Assembly (NCBI GenBank): GCA_027038555.1
Contig: JALVVX010000002.1
Location: 1 to 64,000, forward strand
Length of the DNA: 64,000 nt
DNA from: Nautiliaceae bacterium
GTDB taxonomy: Bacteria > Campylobacterota > Campylobacteria > Campylobacterales > Nautiliaceae
Direction: 5' to 3'
Shown one piece after another: positions 44,201 to 54,135 of the stretch; the stretch's first letter is position 1; every line of letters starts with the position of its first letter. Made by a program: the position numbers and the translations under genes. The notes beneath the pieces were generated by a model, which ran no database searches, had not been told where the DNA came from, and worked only from the letters and a program-made list of their open reading frames with translations.

Positions 44201-44643
44201 AGCTTGATACTATCAGGGGACTTTGGTATTCAATGGCGCTTGAATCTATCGATGATGGAAATTTTGTTTTAACTCCTCAAATAGATTATGATTTTTATTC
44301 TAATAAAATTTTAAATTCACCTTATGCAATCTTTTTTTCAGGATGGTATCAGTTTAATACAAAACAGAGTGATTGTTATTATTCACCTGACAAAACGGAT
44401 ACAAACATTGTAGGAATCAAATATTATCCTAAAAACGCTTTTGCAGATATTATGCTAAAAGCCGGAATCGGTTACAGTATATGGGACAAATCTTTTTTAT
44501 ATAAAATAGGATTTAACATAGACAAAAATATAAAAATATTTAATTTAAATGCAAAATGTGAATACGCCAATACTTCACCTATTAGTGCGCCAAATAATTA
44601 TAAAAGTTACGAATGTACTCTGAATATGGAAAAAGCATGGTAA
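41233..44643 (+). CDS. Outer-membrane polysaccharide exporter: TPR, NTF2-like and beta-barrel domains
   Basis: A 1136-residue exported protein with an N-terminal signal peptide (KKLLIISTVFITGFAF) and many TPR repeats over about 30-640. An NTF2/SnoaL-like domain follows at about 650-762 (KFIFEWKKAWESMNFEKYASFYDKS ... KGYKILWIKC), then an Asn/Lys-rich linker and a C-terminal beta-barrel from about 866 to a terminal Trp. TPR plus barrel is the plan of PgaA and BcsC, which guide exopolysaccharide through the outer membrane. The NTF2-like insert is not part of those and may bind cell wall or polymer. It overlaps the synthase gene by 7 bp. Confidence 0.8.
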   Translation: MLKKLLIISTVFITGFAFKIDINVKNLQTIISQNPNDIPNRLILAKYYEKKGDYAKAIVFINQVLKIDPKNKKALFLKKEVLSLQNTQNLNKKYGDLDEYINTLYKKNKYKTILNFYRKYHPSLKPQTLIKIARVAMWEGDYDLSLKILNSFKEDNLDVLEIKAYDYFYKGNAIKANRLFKILYNATGQKDYGIKLIRTYLELGDALSAKKILYSLKYKLSKKEYKQYFDLIEKMLYSYINNLTEKYNQNPTYENLKNLVISLYDLNPEKAISIVEDYLKNHPEDFKAKILLAKLYTWNNQTDKAAKLLDTFTDTENYQAKLLYGKILAWNGMYKKAKIFLSEVYQNGNIKQKYEALKTLGFIEMWQGNKKNAKKIFENLLKKNPKDKEIKEALMILNGNIKPLITKYEKLLKKNPSNMNYVLKLADLYYQLPNYKKAAKYYEIYLQNNPDKIELYKTLGDIYLELKEYYKGFSDWEYYAAIKNTPEAYLELAKRYYWNGFTKEAIDVLNKILNKYPNYKPAIELKAKILKVNPRFINYENQTAIEKYFTNRAEKLLIYGDRSYFAGFYPTASEYYKEYLFIKPSDDKTREKYAYSLEFSGEYKKAVGEFYNLLWEKKDPILEYHYAYCLQKTGKIKEAKKIYEKLLKRVPKPLPEKLKKFIFEWKKAWESMNFEKYASFYDKSIKDNLYWRLKKQNIFKKAGFISVGIYDPVLVQKKGNIYKIKFYQVYASQLKKDKGYKILWIKCNNEKCYIIKELWTPGKYNPNNEKNALLLQIKQNLQEMDFNIPVETKNKNNPIKNNRTQSYDFIPLNKIFKQKASNITLAEKNITRETNTSLIKENLNIEKFKIVKVTKKNAITKEIKKRPPNYLLISFNHFHDNQKTHYNHIQAKYLKNFGSIDAGVFLRFFKIKQNSQKDSGNITAGIIKYNGYEITAGIDNAKKSNLYLNITKNYLFHKISILYENLVYSRKTICSLNHTRLKFEISRFKQLDTIRGLWYSMALESIDDGNFVLTPQIDYDFYSNKILNSPYAIFFSGWYQFNTKQSDCYYSPDKTDTNIVGIKYYPKNAFADIMLKAGIGYSIWDKSFLYKIGFNIDKNIKIFNLNAKCEYANTSPISAPNNYKSYECTLNMEKAW

Positions 44644-45941
44644 AAACGTTTTTTATAATTTCTTTATCTATACTTATAGTTTTGATAATGACTTTTTTAT
44701 TAACCAGTTATTATCAAACTTTTTATAGTTTAAACAATATAATTGTAAAAATTGGAATCGGAATAATTCTTGTATTTATTACAATTGTAATTCTTAGATA
44801 TATGCTTCTTTTATTTTTTTCGATATTAAAAGTTATTATGAAAACGGCTGATGAAAAAAACAAATCACTTGCAAAAAGCACTAAAAAAGTTTCCGTTATA
44901 ATCCCTGCATACAATGAAGAAAAGGTAATAGCACAGTCTATGCAATCGATTATAAATCAAACATACAAAAATCTTGAATTAATAGTCGTAGATGACGGAA
45001 GTACTGACAATACTTATTTTATAGCTCAAAAATACTCACATATTCCGTTTGTAAAAGTTTTAAAAAAATCAAACAATGGTAAAGCAAATGCTATAAATTA
45101 CGGTATAAAACATTCATCCGGCGAATTGATAATGGTAGTAGATGCCGATTCCAAACTTGAAAAAGATGCCATTGAACTTATGGCAAGATATTTCGAAAAT
45201 CCTCAAATAGCAGCAGTCGCAGGTTCTGTATATGTAAGCAATCAACATAACATCATTACAAAACTTCAAGCTCTTGAATATATTGAAGGGCTAAATATGG
45301 TAAGAAACGGTCAAGCATTTTTAAAGCTCGTAAATATCATCCCTGGACCCATCGGTATGTTTAGAAAACACGCTTTATATGAAGTGGGACTGTATGACGA
45401 CGATACTTTTGCGGAAGATTGTGACGTAACGCTTAAATTAATTACTCACGGATATAAAATAGATTTTGAATCCGAAGCCATTGCAAAAACGGAAGCTCCG
45501 GAAAATATTTTTGACCTGATTAAACAAAGATACAGATGGACCAGAGGAATTTTACAAGCAATAAAAAAACACAAATCTCTTCTGTGGAATTTCAAAAGCA
45601 ATCCCTCAGCTTCCTTTACAATGTGGTATATGCTTTTTGAAGCTGTATTATGGCCTTTTATGGATTTTTGGGTAAATGTTTTTATTATATATCTTGCTAT
45701 AACAACAGGAGTTTCATTGCTTATATTTTATTGGTGGAGCCTGTTTACCATACTTGACGTAGCAGGGGCACTTTATTGTATACTTATAACAAATGAAAGT
45801 TTATCAATTGTGTTTTATGCAGTTATTTACAGATTATTTTTTATTCAGTTTATAAATTTGATTAAAATATTCTCGACAATAGAAGAATGGTTTGGAATTG
45901 AAATGGATTGGGGAAAATTAGAAAGAAAGGGTAGAATATGA
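44637..45941 (+). CDS. Family 2 processive glycosyltransferase (PgaC-like)
   Basis: A 434-residue inner-membrane polysaccharide synthase. Two N-terminal helices are followed by a GT2 domain with VVDDGSTDNT, VVDADSKLE (DxD), TFAEDCDVTLKL (catalytic ED) and QRYRWTRG (QxxRW), then C-terminal helices. This is the PgaC/hyaluronan-synthase pattern, so a beta-linked hexosamine polymer such as poly-N-acetylglucosamine is the best guess. I start at ATG 44637, inside the end of the exporter gene. No PilZ domain is present, so cyclic di-GMP control would act through another protein such as the BcsE-like one. Confidence 0.88.
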   Translation: MVKTFFIISLSILIVLIMTFLLTSYYQTFYSLNNIIVKIGIGIILVFITIVILRYMLLLFFSILKVIMKTADEKNKSLAKSTKKVSVIIPAYNEEKVIAQSMQSIINQTYKNLELIVVDDGSTDNTYFIAQKYSHIPFVKVLKKSNNGKANAINYGIKHSSGELIMVVDADSKLEKDAIELMARYFENPQIAAVAGSVYVSNQHNIITKLQALEYIEGLNMVRNGQAFLKLVNIIPGPIGMFRKHALYEVGLYDDDTFAEDCDVTLKLITHGYKIDFESEAIAKTEAPENIFDLIKQRYRWTRGILQAIKKHKSLLWNFKSNPSASFTMWYMLFEAVLWPFMDFWVNVFIIYLAITTGVSLLIFYWWSLFTILDVAGALYCILITNESLSIVFYAVIYRLFFIQFINLIKIFSTIEEWFGIEMDWGKLERKGRI

Positions 45942-46120
45942 ATTTACTTGCATTTTTAGCTTTGCTGATACTTATAATAACTATAATAACTCTGGTATTT
46001 GGCATAATAGCTTATTTTTTATACAAAACAAGAGAAAAAAATAAAAAAAACAAAAACAAAAAACTAATTTATGAGGATGTATTAAATGAAGTCGGCGGTA
46101 ATTACGTATTTTTTGAATAG
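45938..46120 (+). CDS. Small membrane protein, possible PgaD analogue
   Basis: A 60-residue protein with a long N-terminal hydrophobic segment (about 3-30) and a basic tail (TREKNKKNKNKK) followed by an acidic end. It overlaps the synthase by 4 bp and the deacetylase by 35 bp, so it is embedded in the operon and very likely real. PgaD, a small partner of PgaC, has an equivalent position but two helices; the match is by position and size only. Confidence 0.65.
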   Translation: MNLLAFLALLILIITIITLVFGIIAYFLYKTREKNKKNKNKKLIYEDVLNEVGGNYVFFE

Positions 46121-47909
46121 ATTAAAAACCTTAACGGTTTTTATTTTTATAACTATTTTGACATTTTTAAGCGGATATATTATTTATCAATTGTTACCTA
46201 ATTTCAAAGATAATTATATATCTTTAAAAACGACCAATTCAGTAAAAATAAAAATACTGTTATCTGACACAACAATAGATATGTTAGGTACTAACGGTTT
46301 AAATCCGGATAAATATAAAAACGATATTCAAGACCTTGCTCTAAAATTAAAAAAAAACGGGTTTTCATATAAAATTATTTCTGAAAAAGAACTTCCTTTT
46401 TTAAATAAAAACGATATACTTTTTGCACCTGATACATATGCGCTTTCAAATTTCGGCAAACAAAATATAAAAAATTTTTTAAATAAGGGTGGAACTTTAA
46501 TTTTTAATTTCCGATTCGGATATTTTGATGAAAAAAACCGTTTTTTTAACGCCAAAACAATAGAAAATATCACAGGACTTAAAAAATCAATAGATTCTAT
46601 ACCTAAAAACGAAGCAACTTTTTATATTCAAAAAAGAATCTCACCACTTAATATGTCAAATGTTCCGTTTAGACAAGATTTGGTAGTGTATGACCCGCTG
46701 CCAATATTTCATTCCAATTATGTTCCCGATATCGTTTTGACAAACTGGTCAATTACAACTCCACCGATGGTAAATAAAAAATATCTTTCGGTTTATGATG
46801 ACGGTATTGCTTGGCATGGATTTTACGGTAAAGGCAAATGGTTTTATTTCTCTTTACCGACATATGTTTTTTTGGATATGAAAGATAAAACATTTAAACT
46901 TATTTTTAATAATATTATAAATTTTTCTAAAAGACTTATCTCAATTTCATCTTATCCTTTTGTAGATAAAAAAAACGGAATCTTTATTTCAGAGGATACA
47001 GAATATAAATATCCTTACGGATATAATTTCGCCACTCTCGCGAATAAACACCATATTGATGTCACGCTTTTTGCAGTGGCAAAACTTGCAAAAAAATATG
47101 AAAACATAACAAAAGCAATAGCAAAATATAAAAACTGTGAAATAGGCTCTCACAGCTATTCGCATATTAAAATAATGAAAGCTCCGTTAGATATCGAAAA
47201 AAGAGAAATAATATACTCCAAACAATTGCTTGAAAAAATTACAGGTAGAAAAATTTACGGTTTCAGACCCCCAAGAGAAGAAATTGATAATACTATGGAA
47301 AAACTCATTAAAAAAGCCGGATATATTTATGTTATGGAAAAATCAAAACCGTTTTTACTTCCTCTGAAAAGAGAATACGGAATTATAACGGTTCCAAGAC
47401 TTGGGACAGATGATTATACATATTTAATAGACACTGATTTTAATAAATCTGAAATTCTTAAACACATAATTCTTGAAACAAATTTCCTTACTTCATTAAA
47501 CGGCGTTTATACTTTAAGCGTTCATACACATTTGCTATCATATAAATCAAACATCACCGTGTTAGATGATTATTTTACTTATTTGAATCATCATCTAAAT
47601 TTAACCCCCCTAAAAGGTAAAGATATAGCACTAAAATCGATACAAACACAAAACATTTATTTTAATTATACAACTACAAATAATGTTATTTATTTACATA
47701 TTACAAACGAAAACAAAACACAAATAAAAAATCTTTCTTTTAGACTTTATAATCCGAATATAAAAATATTAAGCATAACTCCTGAACTCATCAATTATAA
47801 ACTCAAAACATTATTGCATAATAAAATAAGAAAATATTATGATTTACAATTAAATAAAATTCCGCCCAAAACAACAGTTACAATTTTTATTAAATACAAA
47901 AAATTATAA
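46086..47909 (+). CDS. Membrane-anchored polysaccharide deacetylase with N-terminal amidotransferase-like domain
   Basis: A 607-residue protein with an N-terminal anchor helix (about 15-37). Residues about 50-285 form an alpha/beta domain ([18 protein letters not shown] ... [11 protein letters not shown]) resembling class I glutamine-amidotransferase or ThuA folds. Residues about 295-490 form a NodB deacetylase with FISEDTEY (Asp304), GSHSYSH (His356, His360), GFRPPREEI (Arg394) and TLSVHTHLL (His480). The metal and catalytic residues are intact. It would partly de-N-acetylate the polymer in the periplasm, the PgaB role. A beta-rich C-terminus follows. It is the last gene of the operon and is convergent with rdgB (6-bp overlap). 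Confidence 0.85.
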   Translation: MKSAVITYFLNRLKTLTVFIFITILTFLSGYIIYQLLPNFKDNYISLKTTNSVKIKILLSDTTIDMLGTNGLNPDKYKNDIQDLALKLKKNGFSYKIISEKELPFLNKNDILFAPDTYALSNFGKQNIKNFLNKGGTLIFNFRFGYFDEKNRFFNAKTIENITGLKKSIDSIPKNEATFYIQKRISPLNMSNVPFRQDLVVYDPLPIFHSNYVPDIVLTNWSITTPPMVNKKYLSVYDDGIAWHGFYGKGKWFYFSLPTYVFLDMKDKTFKLIFNNIINFSKRLISISSYPFVDKKNGIFISEDTEYKYPYGYNFATLANKHHIDVTLFAVAKLAKKYENITKAIAKYKNCEIGSHSYSHIKIMKAPLDIEKREIIYSKQLLEKITGRKIYGFRPPREEIDNTMEKLIKKAGYIYVMEKSKPFLLPLKREYGIITVPRLGTDDYTYLIDTDFNKSEILKHIILETNFLTSLNGVYTLSVHTHLLSYKSNITVLDDYFTYLNHHLNLTPLKGKDIALKSIQTQNIYFNYTTTNNVIYLHITNENKTQIKNLSFRLYNPNIKILSITPELINYKLKTLLHNKIRKYYDLQLNKIPPKTTVTIFIKYKKL

Positions 47910-48485
47910 AACTTTTATAATTTTTTGTGCCAAATCAAGAGCTTTTACCCTGTGAGAAATCTTTTGCTTTATTGATTCGTCAAGTTCGCCTAATGTCTTA
48001 TTGTAACCTTTTGGAATAAACATAGGATCATATCCAAACCCTTTCTCTCCCCTTGCTTCATCAATTACATCGCCATACATAAAACCGTGTGTTGTAAAAA
48101 CACCATAAGGTGTTGCAATCGCAATTGCCGCGGTATAAAATGCCGGAGTTTTTTTAATATTTCTTTTTTTGAGTTCATTAATAAGTTTGTTTAAATTATC
48201 TTTATCACTCGCATTTTCTCCAGCGTATCGTGCGGAAAATATTCCGGGTTCGTTATTTAAAGCAGGAACACTTATACCGCTGTCATCGGCTATTACAATA
48301 TTTTCAGGAAGTTTTTCATAAATTGCTTTTGCTTTAATAATGGCGTTTTCTTTAAAAGTTCTTCCGTTTTCCTCAATTTCAAAAGGTTCTATTAACTCAG
48401 TATAAGGAATTACATCGTAACTGTTAAGAATTTTCTTAATTTCTTTTATTTTACCTTTATTTCCGCTTGCAACAATTATTTTCAT
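47904..48485 (-). CDS. rdgB: Inosine/xanthosine triphosphate pyrophosphatase
   Basis: A house-cleaning enzyme that hydrolyses ITP, dITP and XTP. The 193-residue protein begins [18 protein letters not shown]. It has [51 protein letters not shown] and a terminal [15 protein letters not shown], all RdgB/HAM1 signatures. It overlaps the GGDEF-EAL gene by 4 bp and is convergent with the deacetylase gene. Confidence 0.95.
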   Translation of the reverse strand: MKIIVASGNKGKIKEIKKILNSYDVIPYTELIEPFEIEENGRTFKENAIIKAKAIYEKLPENIVIADDSGISVPALNNEPGIFSARYAGENASDKDNLNKLINELKKRNIKKTPAFYTAAIAIATPYGVFTTHGFMYGDVIDEARGEKGFGYDPMFIPKGYNKTLGELDESIKQKISHRVKALDLAQKIIKVL

Positions 48486-50569
48486 TCCTGCTCCTTATCA
48501 TATTTATCCTCTATATCGGGCTTTGGAGGTGAAAAATAATATCCCTGAAAATAATCAACGCCTAAATTTTTAAGTTTTTCAAATATCTCTTTATTTTCTA
48601 CAAATTCTGCAATAGTACTTATTTTCATCTCTTTTGCAAAGGAAATAATGGTTTTTACTATTATTTCGCTGTTTTTATCCGTCAATATGTTTTTTATCAG
48701 ACTTCCGTCTATTTTAACCCCGTCAGGTTTAAGTTTTATCAGATAATCAAAATTCGAATACCCGCTTCCAAAATCGTCAATATAAATAAGTGCTCCCAAT
48801 TTTTTAATATTATGTAAAAATTCTTTAACAGTTTCATTCTCACCCACATCTTCACTTTCCACTATTTCAAACGTCAAAAGTTTTTTATTTTCAAGGGATT
48901 CGATTTTATTTAAAATATAATTTCTCATATCTTCATCATCAATATCTTCAAGCGTGAGATTTATGGAAATAGCAACATTTTTATCATTAATCTTTTCAAT
49001 CGCTTTTTTTATAACTCTTTTGGTAATTTCAAGATAAAGCCTTGATTTTTTTGCAACTTCCAAAAAGAAAAAAGGAGATACTATGCTGCCGTCTTCATCA
49101 ATAAGCCTTACAAGAGCTTCATATTTTATAATTTTCTCATTTTTGTCTACAATAGGCTGGAAAAAAGGAACAATTCTATCATTTTCAATCGCTTTTTTTA
49201 TTTTAGCAAGCCATTCAAGATGTTCTTTGTATTTATTTAAATCTTTTATTTCATTACCGAAAACTATATCTTTTTTCATCTCTTTTGCAAAGTCTAAGGC
49301 AATATCTGCTCTTATAAAGTCTTTTTTCTCATAACTCACACCAGCTCTAAATCTTACAATTATTTCATTCATATCAATTTTGTAAGGTTTTTCAAGTTCA
49401 TTTAAAATTTGTTTTATTCTTTCATTAAGTTTTGATTTGTCAATATTTTCTGGAAATAAAACTGCAAATTCATCAATATCAATATGAAAAAGTTTAAATT
49501 TATATTTCTTTTTAAGCTTTTTTAATCTTTTGGCAACATTTTTAATAAGTATATTTCCAGTTTCAACACCAAAATAAAAATTTATATCTTTAAATTTATC
49601 AATATTAATTAAAACAATGACATATTTTTTTTCATTTACAATATCTATGAATTTATTTCTGTTTGGAAGCAATGTCAACCAGTTAAAATAGTTCTTTTTA
49701 TAAGCTATCGCTTCATATTTTTTTAAAATTAAAAAAGTTTTATTAATCTGTTTTTTAAGATTTTCAAATTCTGAAAAATTCATTTTATCTTTTATAATAG
49801 GAAAATTTCCTTTTACTGCCGTTTTAAAATGTTGAAGAATTTTATATATATCTTTTTTTATATTTTCATTTAATTTGTAAAAAATATAAAGCCCAATCGA
49901 AAAGAAAACTATTCCTATCGTTAAAATCATAATAAAAAATTGATTAACTTTATCTATAACTTTCTGATAAGGGAAAACTATTGAGATTATACCTCTTACA
50001 TCTCCCAAATGATAATTAAAAGCTCTGTCACCATAAATTTTAACTATTTTTTTATACAAATTAGCCGGCACGTCTTTATAAGGCTTTCCATGACATTTAA
50101 GGCATGATTTTTCAATTACAAGTTTTCTCGCATAAAAAACATGCCTTAGAGGGAAATACTTATCCTCTGAATGAACAGTAAAATACTCATTTTTATTTTT
50201 ATGTTTTTTAAAATATTCAATTGCTTTAAGCTCAGTTTCATTGGGTTTATCTTCAATACTTCTATATTTATCAGATGTCTGTTTAACATAAAAACCGTTA
50301 TTTCTTAACATTTTTGCAACCTGATTGGTGGCATAAGCCGGGGTTAGAGCAAAAAGTGAGAGATTTTTATCCTCAATCTTAACATTTGGAGCAATTAAAG
50401 AAAGATAATGTCTGTAATATATAAGTGTTTTTGCCTCCAAACGAGCTTGTTGAATCTTTTCTTTTATCACAATTTGAGTTATCAAAAAGTATAAAAAGCC
50501 TATCACCAAAAATGCAATTATTAAACCTGTTAATGTAGTTTTTAAAAACTGTTTTTTTATATTAGTCAT
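48482..50569 (-). CDS. Haem-sensor GGDEF-EAL cyclic di-GMP phosphodiesterase
   Basis: A 695-residue membrane protein. A periplasmic sensor (about 35-210) between two transmembrane helices carries a c-type haem motif, CLKCH (156-160). It resembles the Tll0287-like/DUF3365 haem domain of redox or gas sensors. A GGDEF domain follows with IDIDEF in place of GGDEF, so it is probably catalytically dead. The EAL domain keeps [40 protein letters not shown] and FQGYYF, so phosphodiesterase activity is expected. Its gene lies directly after the polysaccharide operon in convergent orientation and could lower cyclic di-GMP in response to redox state. Confidence 0.88.
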   Translation of the reverse strand: MTNIKKQFLKTTLTGLIIAFLVIGFLYFLITQIVIKEKIQQARLEAKTLIYYRHYLSLIAPNVKIEDKNLSLFALTPAYATNQVAKMLRNNGFYVKQTSDKYRSIEDKPNETELKAIEYFKKHKNKNEYFTVHSEDKYFPLRHVFYARKLVIEKSCLKCHGKPYKDVPANLYKKIVKIYGDRAFNYHLGDVRGIISIVFPYQKVIDKVNQFFIMILTIGIVFFSIGLYIFYKLNENIKKDIYKILQHFKTAVKGNFPIIKDKMNFSEFENLKKQINKTFLILKKYEAIAYKKNYFNWLTLLPNRNKFIDIVNEKKYVIVLINIDKFKDINFYFGVETGNILIKNVAKRLKKLKKKYKFKLFHIDIDEFAVLFPENIDKSKLNERIKQILNELEKPYKIDMNEIIVRFRAGVSYEKKDFIRADIALDFAKEMKKDIVFGNEIKDLNKYKEHLEWLAKIKKAIENDRIVPFFQPIVDKNEKIIKYEALVRLIDEDGSIVSPFFFLEVAKKSRLYLEITKRVIKKAIEKINDKNVAISINLTLEDIDDEDMRNYILNKIESLENKKLLTFEIVESEDVGENETVKEFLHNIKKLGALIYIDDFGSGYSNFDYLIKLKPDGVKIDGSLIKNILTDKNSEIIVKTIISFAKEMKISTIAEFVENKEIFEKLKNLGVDYFQGYYFSPPKPDIEDKYDKEQE

Positions 50570-50611
50570 TTCTAAATCTTTTTATTTTATTATAATAAAT
50601 AGGAGTTAAAA

Positions 50612-53600
50612 TCAAATTTCTTTAACTCCGTATTTGATATGTTTTTCTTTTTTATGTTTTGAAATTAAATATCTCCAATAAAGAATAGGAACCACTACAA
50701 CTGAAAGAAGTGTCGAGGCAAGCACACCGAAAATCAGTGCCACAGCAAGTCCCTGCCATACCGGATCAAGCACAATTACAAACGATGCCAGAATAATGGC
50801 AAGAGCTGTTAAGATAATAGGCCTGAATCTTGTAGCCGCCGCTTCTATTACCGCTTCGTTTATACTTCTTCCATTTTTAATAAGGTCGTTTGTAAAATCT
50901 ATCAATAGAAGTGAGTTTCTAACAACAATACCCGCAAGCGCAATAAAACCAATCATACTTGTGGCAGTAAAATATGTTTTTGAATGGAAAAATGCCAATG
51001 TAATCCAGTTCATTATTGCATGTCCCGGAAGTACGCCTATAAATGTAAGAGGAACCGCCGCAAGGACAATTCTTGGTATTCTGAAATTTTTATAATAAGC
51101 CACCATCAACAGATAAATTAATACAACCGCCACACCAAATGCGGCTCCAAGGTCTCTGAATACATCAAATGTAAGCTCCCATTCACCGCCCCAGATTAAA
51201 TCATATTCTTTACCGGTTTTTTCATCTATTGCTTTAAGATTTAATCTCGGATTTCCGTCATAAATAATTTTATATCCCGGAAGTCCTTTATCTTTTAGTG
51301 CAAAGAATACATCAAGAAGTGCATATAAACTTCCTCTTTTATCCATTTCGCCCGTAACCATTACCATTGGTCTTAAATCTTTACTTGTTATCATACCGTC
51401 AAATGGGACTGGTATTACTTTTACCACTTCTTTAAGAGGAATGAGTCTATGTGTCGTCATAGACATAATTTTAATTTTATCAAGCGCGTTTATAGAATCT
51501 CTGCTTTTTTTATCAAACCTTACAAAAATTCCGACTTGTTCTTTTTCACTCGGGATATGTGCCACACTAATAACAGCACCCCTTAATCCCATTCCTAAAA
51601 TTTTTGCAATCTGATCGGTAGTAATACCGAAAAGCGCCGCTTTTTCTTTATCCGGAACGATTTTGTATTTTATAATCTGTCTGTCTCTCATAATGTCAAT
51701 ATCAACAACTCTCGGTGTTTTTTTATAAAGTTCTTCTATATAGTTTGCAAGTTTTAATCTTCCCTGCTCGTCTCCTCCGAACACCTGCATTAAAAGTGTC
51801 GCTATAACAGGCGGTCCAGGAGGGTCTTCTACAAGTTTGATATTTGCACCGGCAAAACTACATTGACCTTGAATCACAGGTCTAAGTCTACTTACCATAT
51901 CAATAGAACTCTCTTTTCTGCCTTTTTCTTTTGGATATAGATTTACCCTGATTTCACCGTAATTTTCACCCTGTTTCATAGAGCTTCCTCTAAGTAAACC
52001 GTTAAAATCAACCACTCCGCTTATACCTATAAACTGCTCGAAATCGTGAATTTCAGGCTCTTTACTTAAAATTCCCGCAACGCAGTCACTAACTTTTTTA
52101 GTTGTATCAATACTTGTTCCCTTAGGAAGGTCTATTGTAATATTGAATGTGTTTTTATTTGCACTCGGAAGCATTTTGAAAAGAACTATTTTAAACACAG
52201 GAAGCGCCATACTTCCAAGAAGTGCAAGAATTAAAACGGTAAAGAAAACAACTCTTTTTGGAGTTGATTCTAAAATAGGGCTTATTATTTTATAAAAAAC
52301 TTTATATGTTTTTGTTTTTTTGATATCAAACGGTTCTTTATGCTCGTTTTTATGCTCAGGCAGAAACTTAACTGCCGCCCAAGGTGTAAACATATACGCA
52401 ATTACAAGTGAGGCAATCATGGCAATAGGCACATTAAAAGGAATCGGCCTCATATAAGGACCCATCATACCTGTAACGAAAAACATCGGCACGAATGCCA
52501 GAATAATTGCAAGTGTTGCAATATTTGTCGGATTTCCTATTTCATTTGTAGCGTAAACAGCCGCATATTCTCTTGGTTTATCTCCGATTTCAAAATGTCT
52601 ATGTATGTTTTCAATAACGATAATTGCACTATCAACAAGAAGTCCGAGTGAAAGAATAAGTGCAAAAAGCGTAATTCTATTAATTGTCTGACCTGCAAGC
52701 ATACCGATAAACAGTGTAATTGAAAGAATCAAAGGCACTGTAAACGCAACAATTAACGCTTCTCTCCATCCAAGCATAACAATAAGTAAAATTACGATAA
52801 TACCAAGTGAAATGAGTAAATGGTAAATAAGCTCATTAACCGCATGGTTTGCTTTTTCACCGTCGTTTCTTGTTACATAAATCTCTACGTCTTTTGGAAG
52901 TAATTTTTTAAGCTCTTCTGCTTTTTTAAGTACGGCTTCGGCTACAAAAACAGCGTTTGTACCTCTTTTTTTACCCACAAAAATCGTAACCTGATTTAAT
53001 TTTTGACCTACCGGGAATTTATTTATTTCTTTTCCGTCTACTTTCGGGTCAGTATAAAATGCTTTCCCGCCTTCAAAATACGTCTGATGCTTATGCTGAT
53101 AATCAACTCCGTCTTCTACTTTTGCAATATCTTTAATATAAATAGGTCTTCCCATATAATCCGCAACAATCAGATTTTCAACATCTTTTACAGATTTGAT
53201 AAATCCGTCAAATTCCACCGGAATGGAATATTTTTTATTATCAGTCCCCCCAAGAGGATAATCCACGTTTGCGCCTTTAAGCGCCATTGCAATCTGTCCG
53301 AGTGAAAGATGATAAGCCGCAAGTTTTTCAGGATTTACGATAATATTAAACTGTCTTTTATGTCCGCCCTTAATACCTATAATACTTACATTTTTAACTT
53401 CCGCAAGAGGGCTTAGAAGCCTTTGAGCGATTCTGTAAAGTTCGGCATCATTATATTTTTTGCTTGAAAGCGCAAGTGTAACAATAGGAACTTCATCAAT
53501 ATCAATAGGTTTTACAAGTGGAGGCATCACACCTTTTGGCATTTTATCCATATTTTGCATAACTCTGTCATAAAGTTTTGACATACTTCTGACTTTATCC

Positions 53601-54127
53601 TGACCGATTTTAAATCTAACAGTCACTATTCCTACACTGTTCATTGCCATACCGTATACATGCTTAACACCGGTCATGGCTTTTAAAGTCCTTTGCAAAG
53701 GCTCTACTATAATATTTTGCACTTCTTTACTGCTTGCACCCGGGTACATAACAATAACATTTGCCGCCGGAACGTCTATTTGAGGATTTTCTTCCCTTGG
53801 CGTAAAAAATACGGCAATAAGTCCCATTAAAATTAAAGTCAAAGCAATTACGGGAGTTAACGGATTTTTAAGAAATGCTCTTGCAAGACGCCCTGCAATA
53901 TTTAATTGAAGCTCTTCTTCCACTTCTTTTAATTCTTCTTCTTTTTGATGCACTTCTTTTTGAAGTTTTTCAAGCTCTTTTTCTTTTTTTGCTATTTCAT
54001 CTTCAAGCATATATATTTCCGTTTCAAGTTTTTTAAGCTCGCTGATATCACAAGCAGAGTTTTTCTTCTGCTCTAATTCCTGCTTCTTTTTTTCAACAAG
54101 CTCTTTTAATTTTTTCAATTGCTCCAT
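50612..54127 (-). CDS. RND-family efflux pump with N-terminal coiled-coil extension
   Basis: A 1171-residue inner-membrane proton-driven transporter. Residues about 1-76 form a strongly charged heptad-rich coiled coil (KKKQELEQKK ... KELEKLQKEVHQKEEELKEV). The RND core starts with RLARAFLKNPLTPVIALTLI. The core has twelve transmembrane helices and two large periplasmic loops. The relay region reads LGLLVDSAIIVIENIHR, with one Asp where AcrB has two, nearer the heavy-metal or mixed RND type. The extra cytoplasmic coiled coil is not part of standard RND pumps. Membrane-fusion and TolC-like genes precede it in the same operon. Confidence 0.9.
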   Translation of the reverse strand: MEQLKKLKELVEKKKQELEQKKNSACDISELKKLETEIYMLEDEIAKKEKELEKLQKEVHQKEEELKEVEEELQLNIAGRLARAFLKNPLTPVIALTLILMGLIAVFFTPREENPQIDVPAANVIVMYPGASSKEVQNIIVEPLQRTLKAMTGVKHVYGMAMNSVGIVTVRFKIGQDKVRSMSKLYDRVMQNMDKMPKGVMPPLVKPIDIDEVPIVTLALSSKKYNDAELYRIAQRLLSPLAEVKNVSIIGIKGGHKRQFNIIVNPEKLAAYHLSLGQIAMALKGANVDYPLGGTDNKKYSIPVEFDGFIKSVKDVENLIVADYMGRPIYIKDIAKVEDGVDYQHKHQTYFEGGKAFYTDPKVDGKEINKFPVGQKLNQVTIFVGKKRGTNAVFVAEAVLKKAEELKKLLPKDVEIYVTRNDGEKANHAVNELIYHLLISLGIIVILLIVMLGWREALIVAFTVPLILSITLFIGMLAGQTINRITLFALILSLGLLVDSAIIVIENIHRHFEIGDKPREYAAVYATNEIGNPTNIATLAIILAFVPMFFVTGMMGPYMRPIPFNVPIAMIASLVIAYMFTPWAAVKFLPEHKNEHKEPFDIKKTKTYKVFYKIISPILESTPKRVVFFTVLILALLGSMALPVFKIVLFKMLPSANKNTFNITIDLPKGTSIDTTKKVSDCVAGILSKEPEIHDFEQFIGISGVVDFNGLLRGSSMKQGENYGEIRVNLYPKEKGRKESSIDMVSRLRPVIQGQCSFAGANIKLVEDPPGPPVIATLLMQVFGGDEQGRLKLANYIEELYKKTPRVVDIDIMRDRQIIKYKIVPDKEKAALFGITTDQIAKILGMGLRGAVISVAHIPSEKEQVGIFVRFDKKSRDSINALDKIKIMSMTTHRLIPLKEVVKVIPVPFDGMITSKDLRPMVMVTGEMDKRGSLYALLDVFFALKDKGLPGYKIIYDGNPRLNLKAIDEKTGKEYDLIWGGEWELTFDVFRDLGAAFGVAVVLIYLLMVAYYKNFRIPRIVLAAVPLTFIGVLPGHAIMNWITLAFFHSKTYFTATSMIGFIALAGIVVRNSLLLIDFTNDLIKNGRSINEAVIEAAATRFRPIILTALAIILASFVIVLDPVWQGLAVALIFGVLASTLLSVVVVPILYWRYLISKHKKEKHIKYGVKEI

Positions 54128-54135
54128 CTCCGCTC

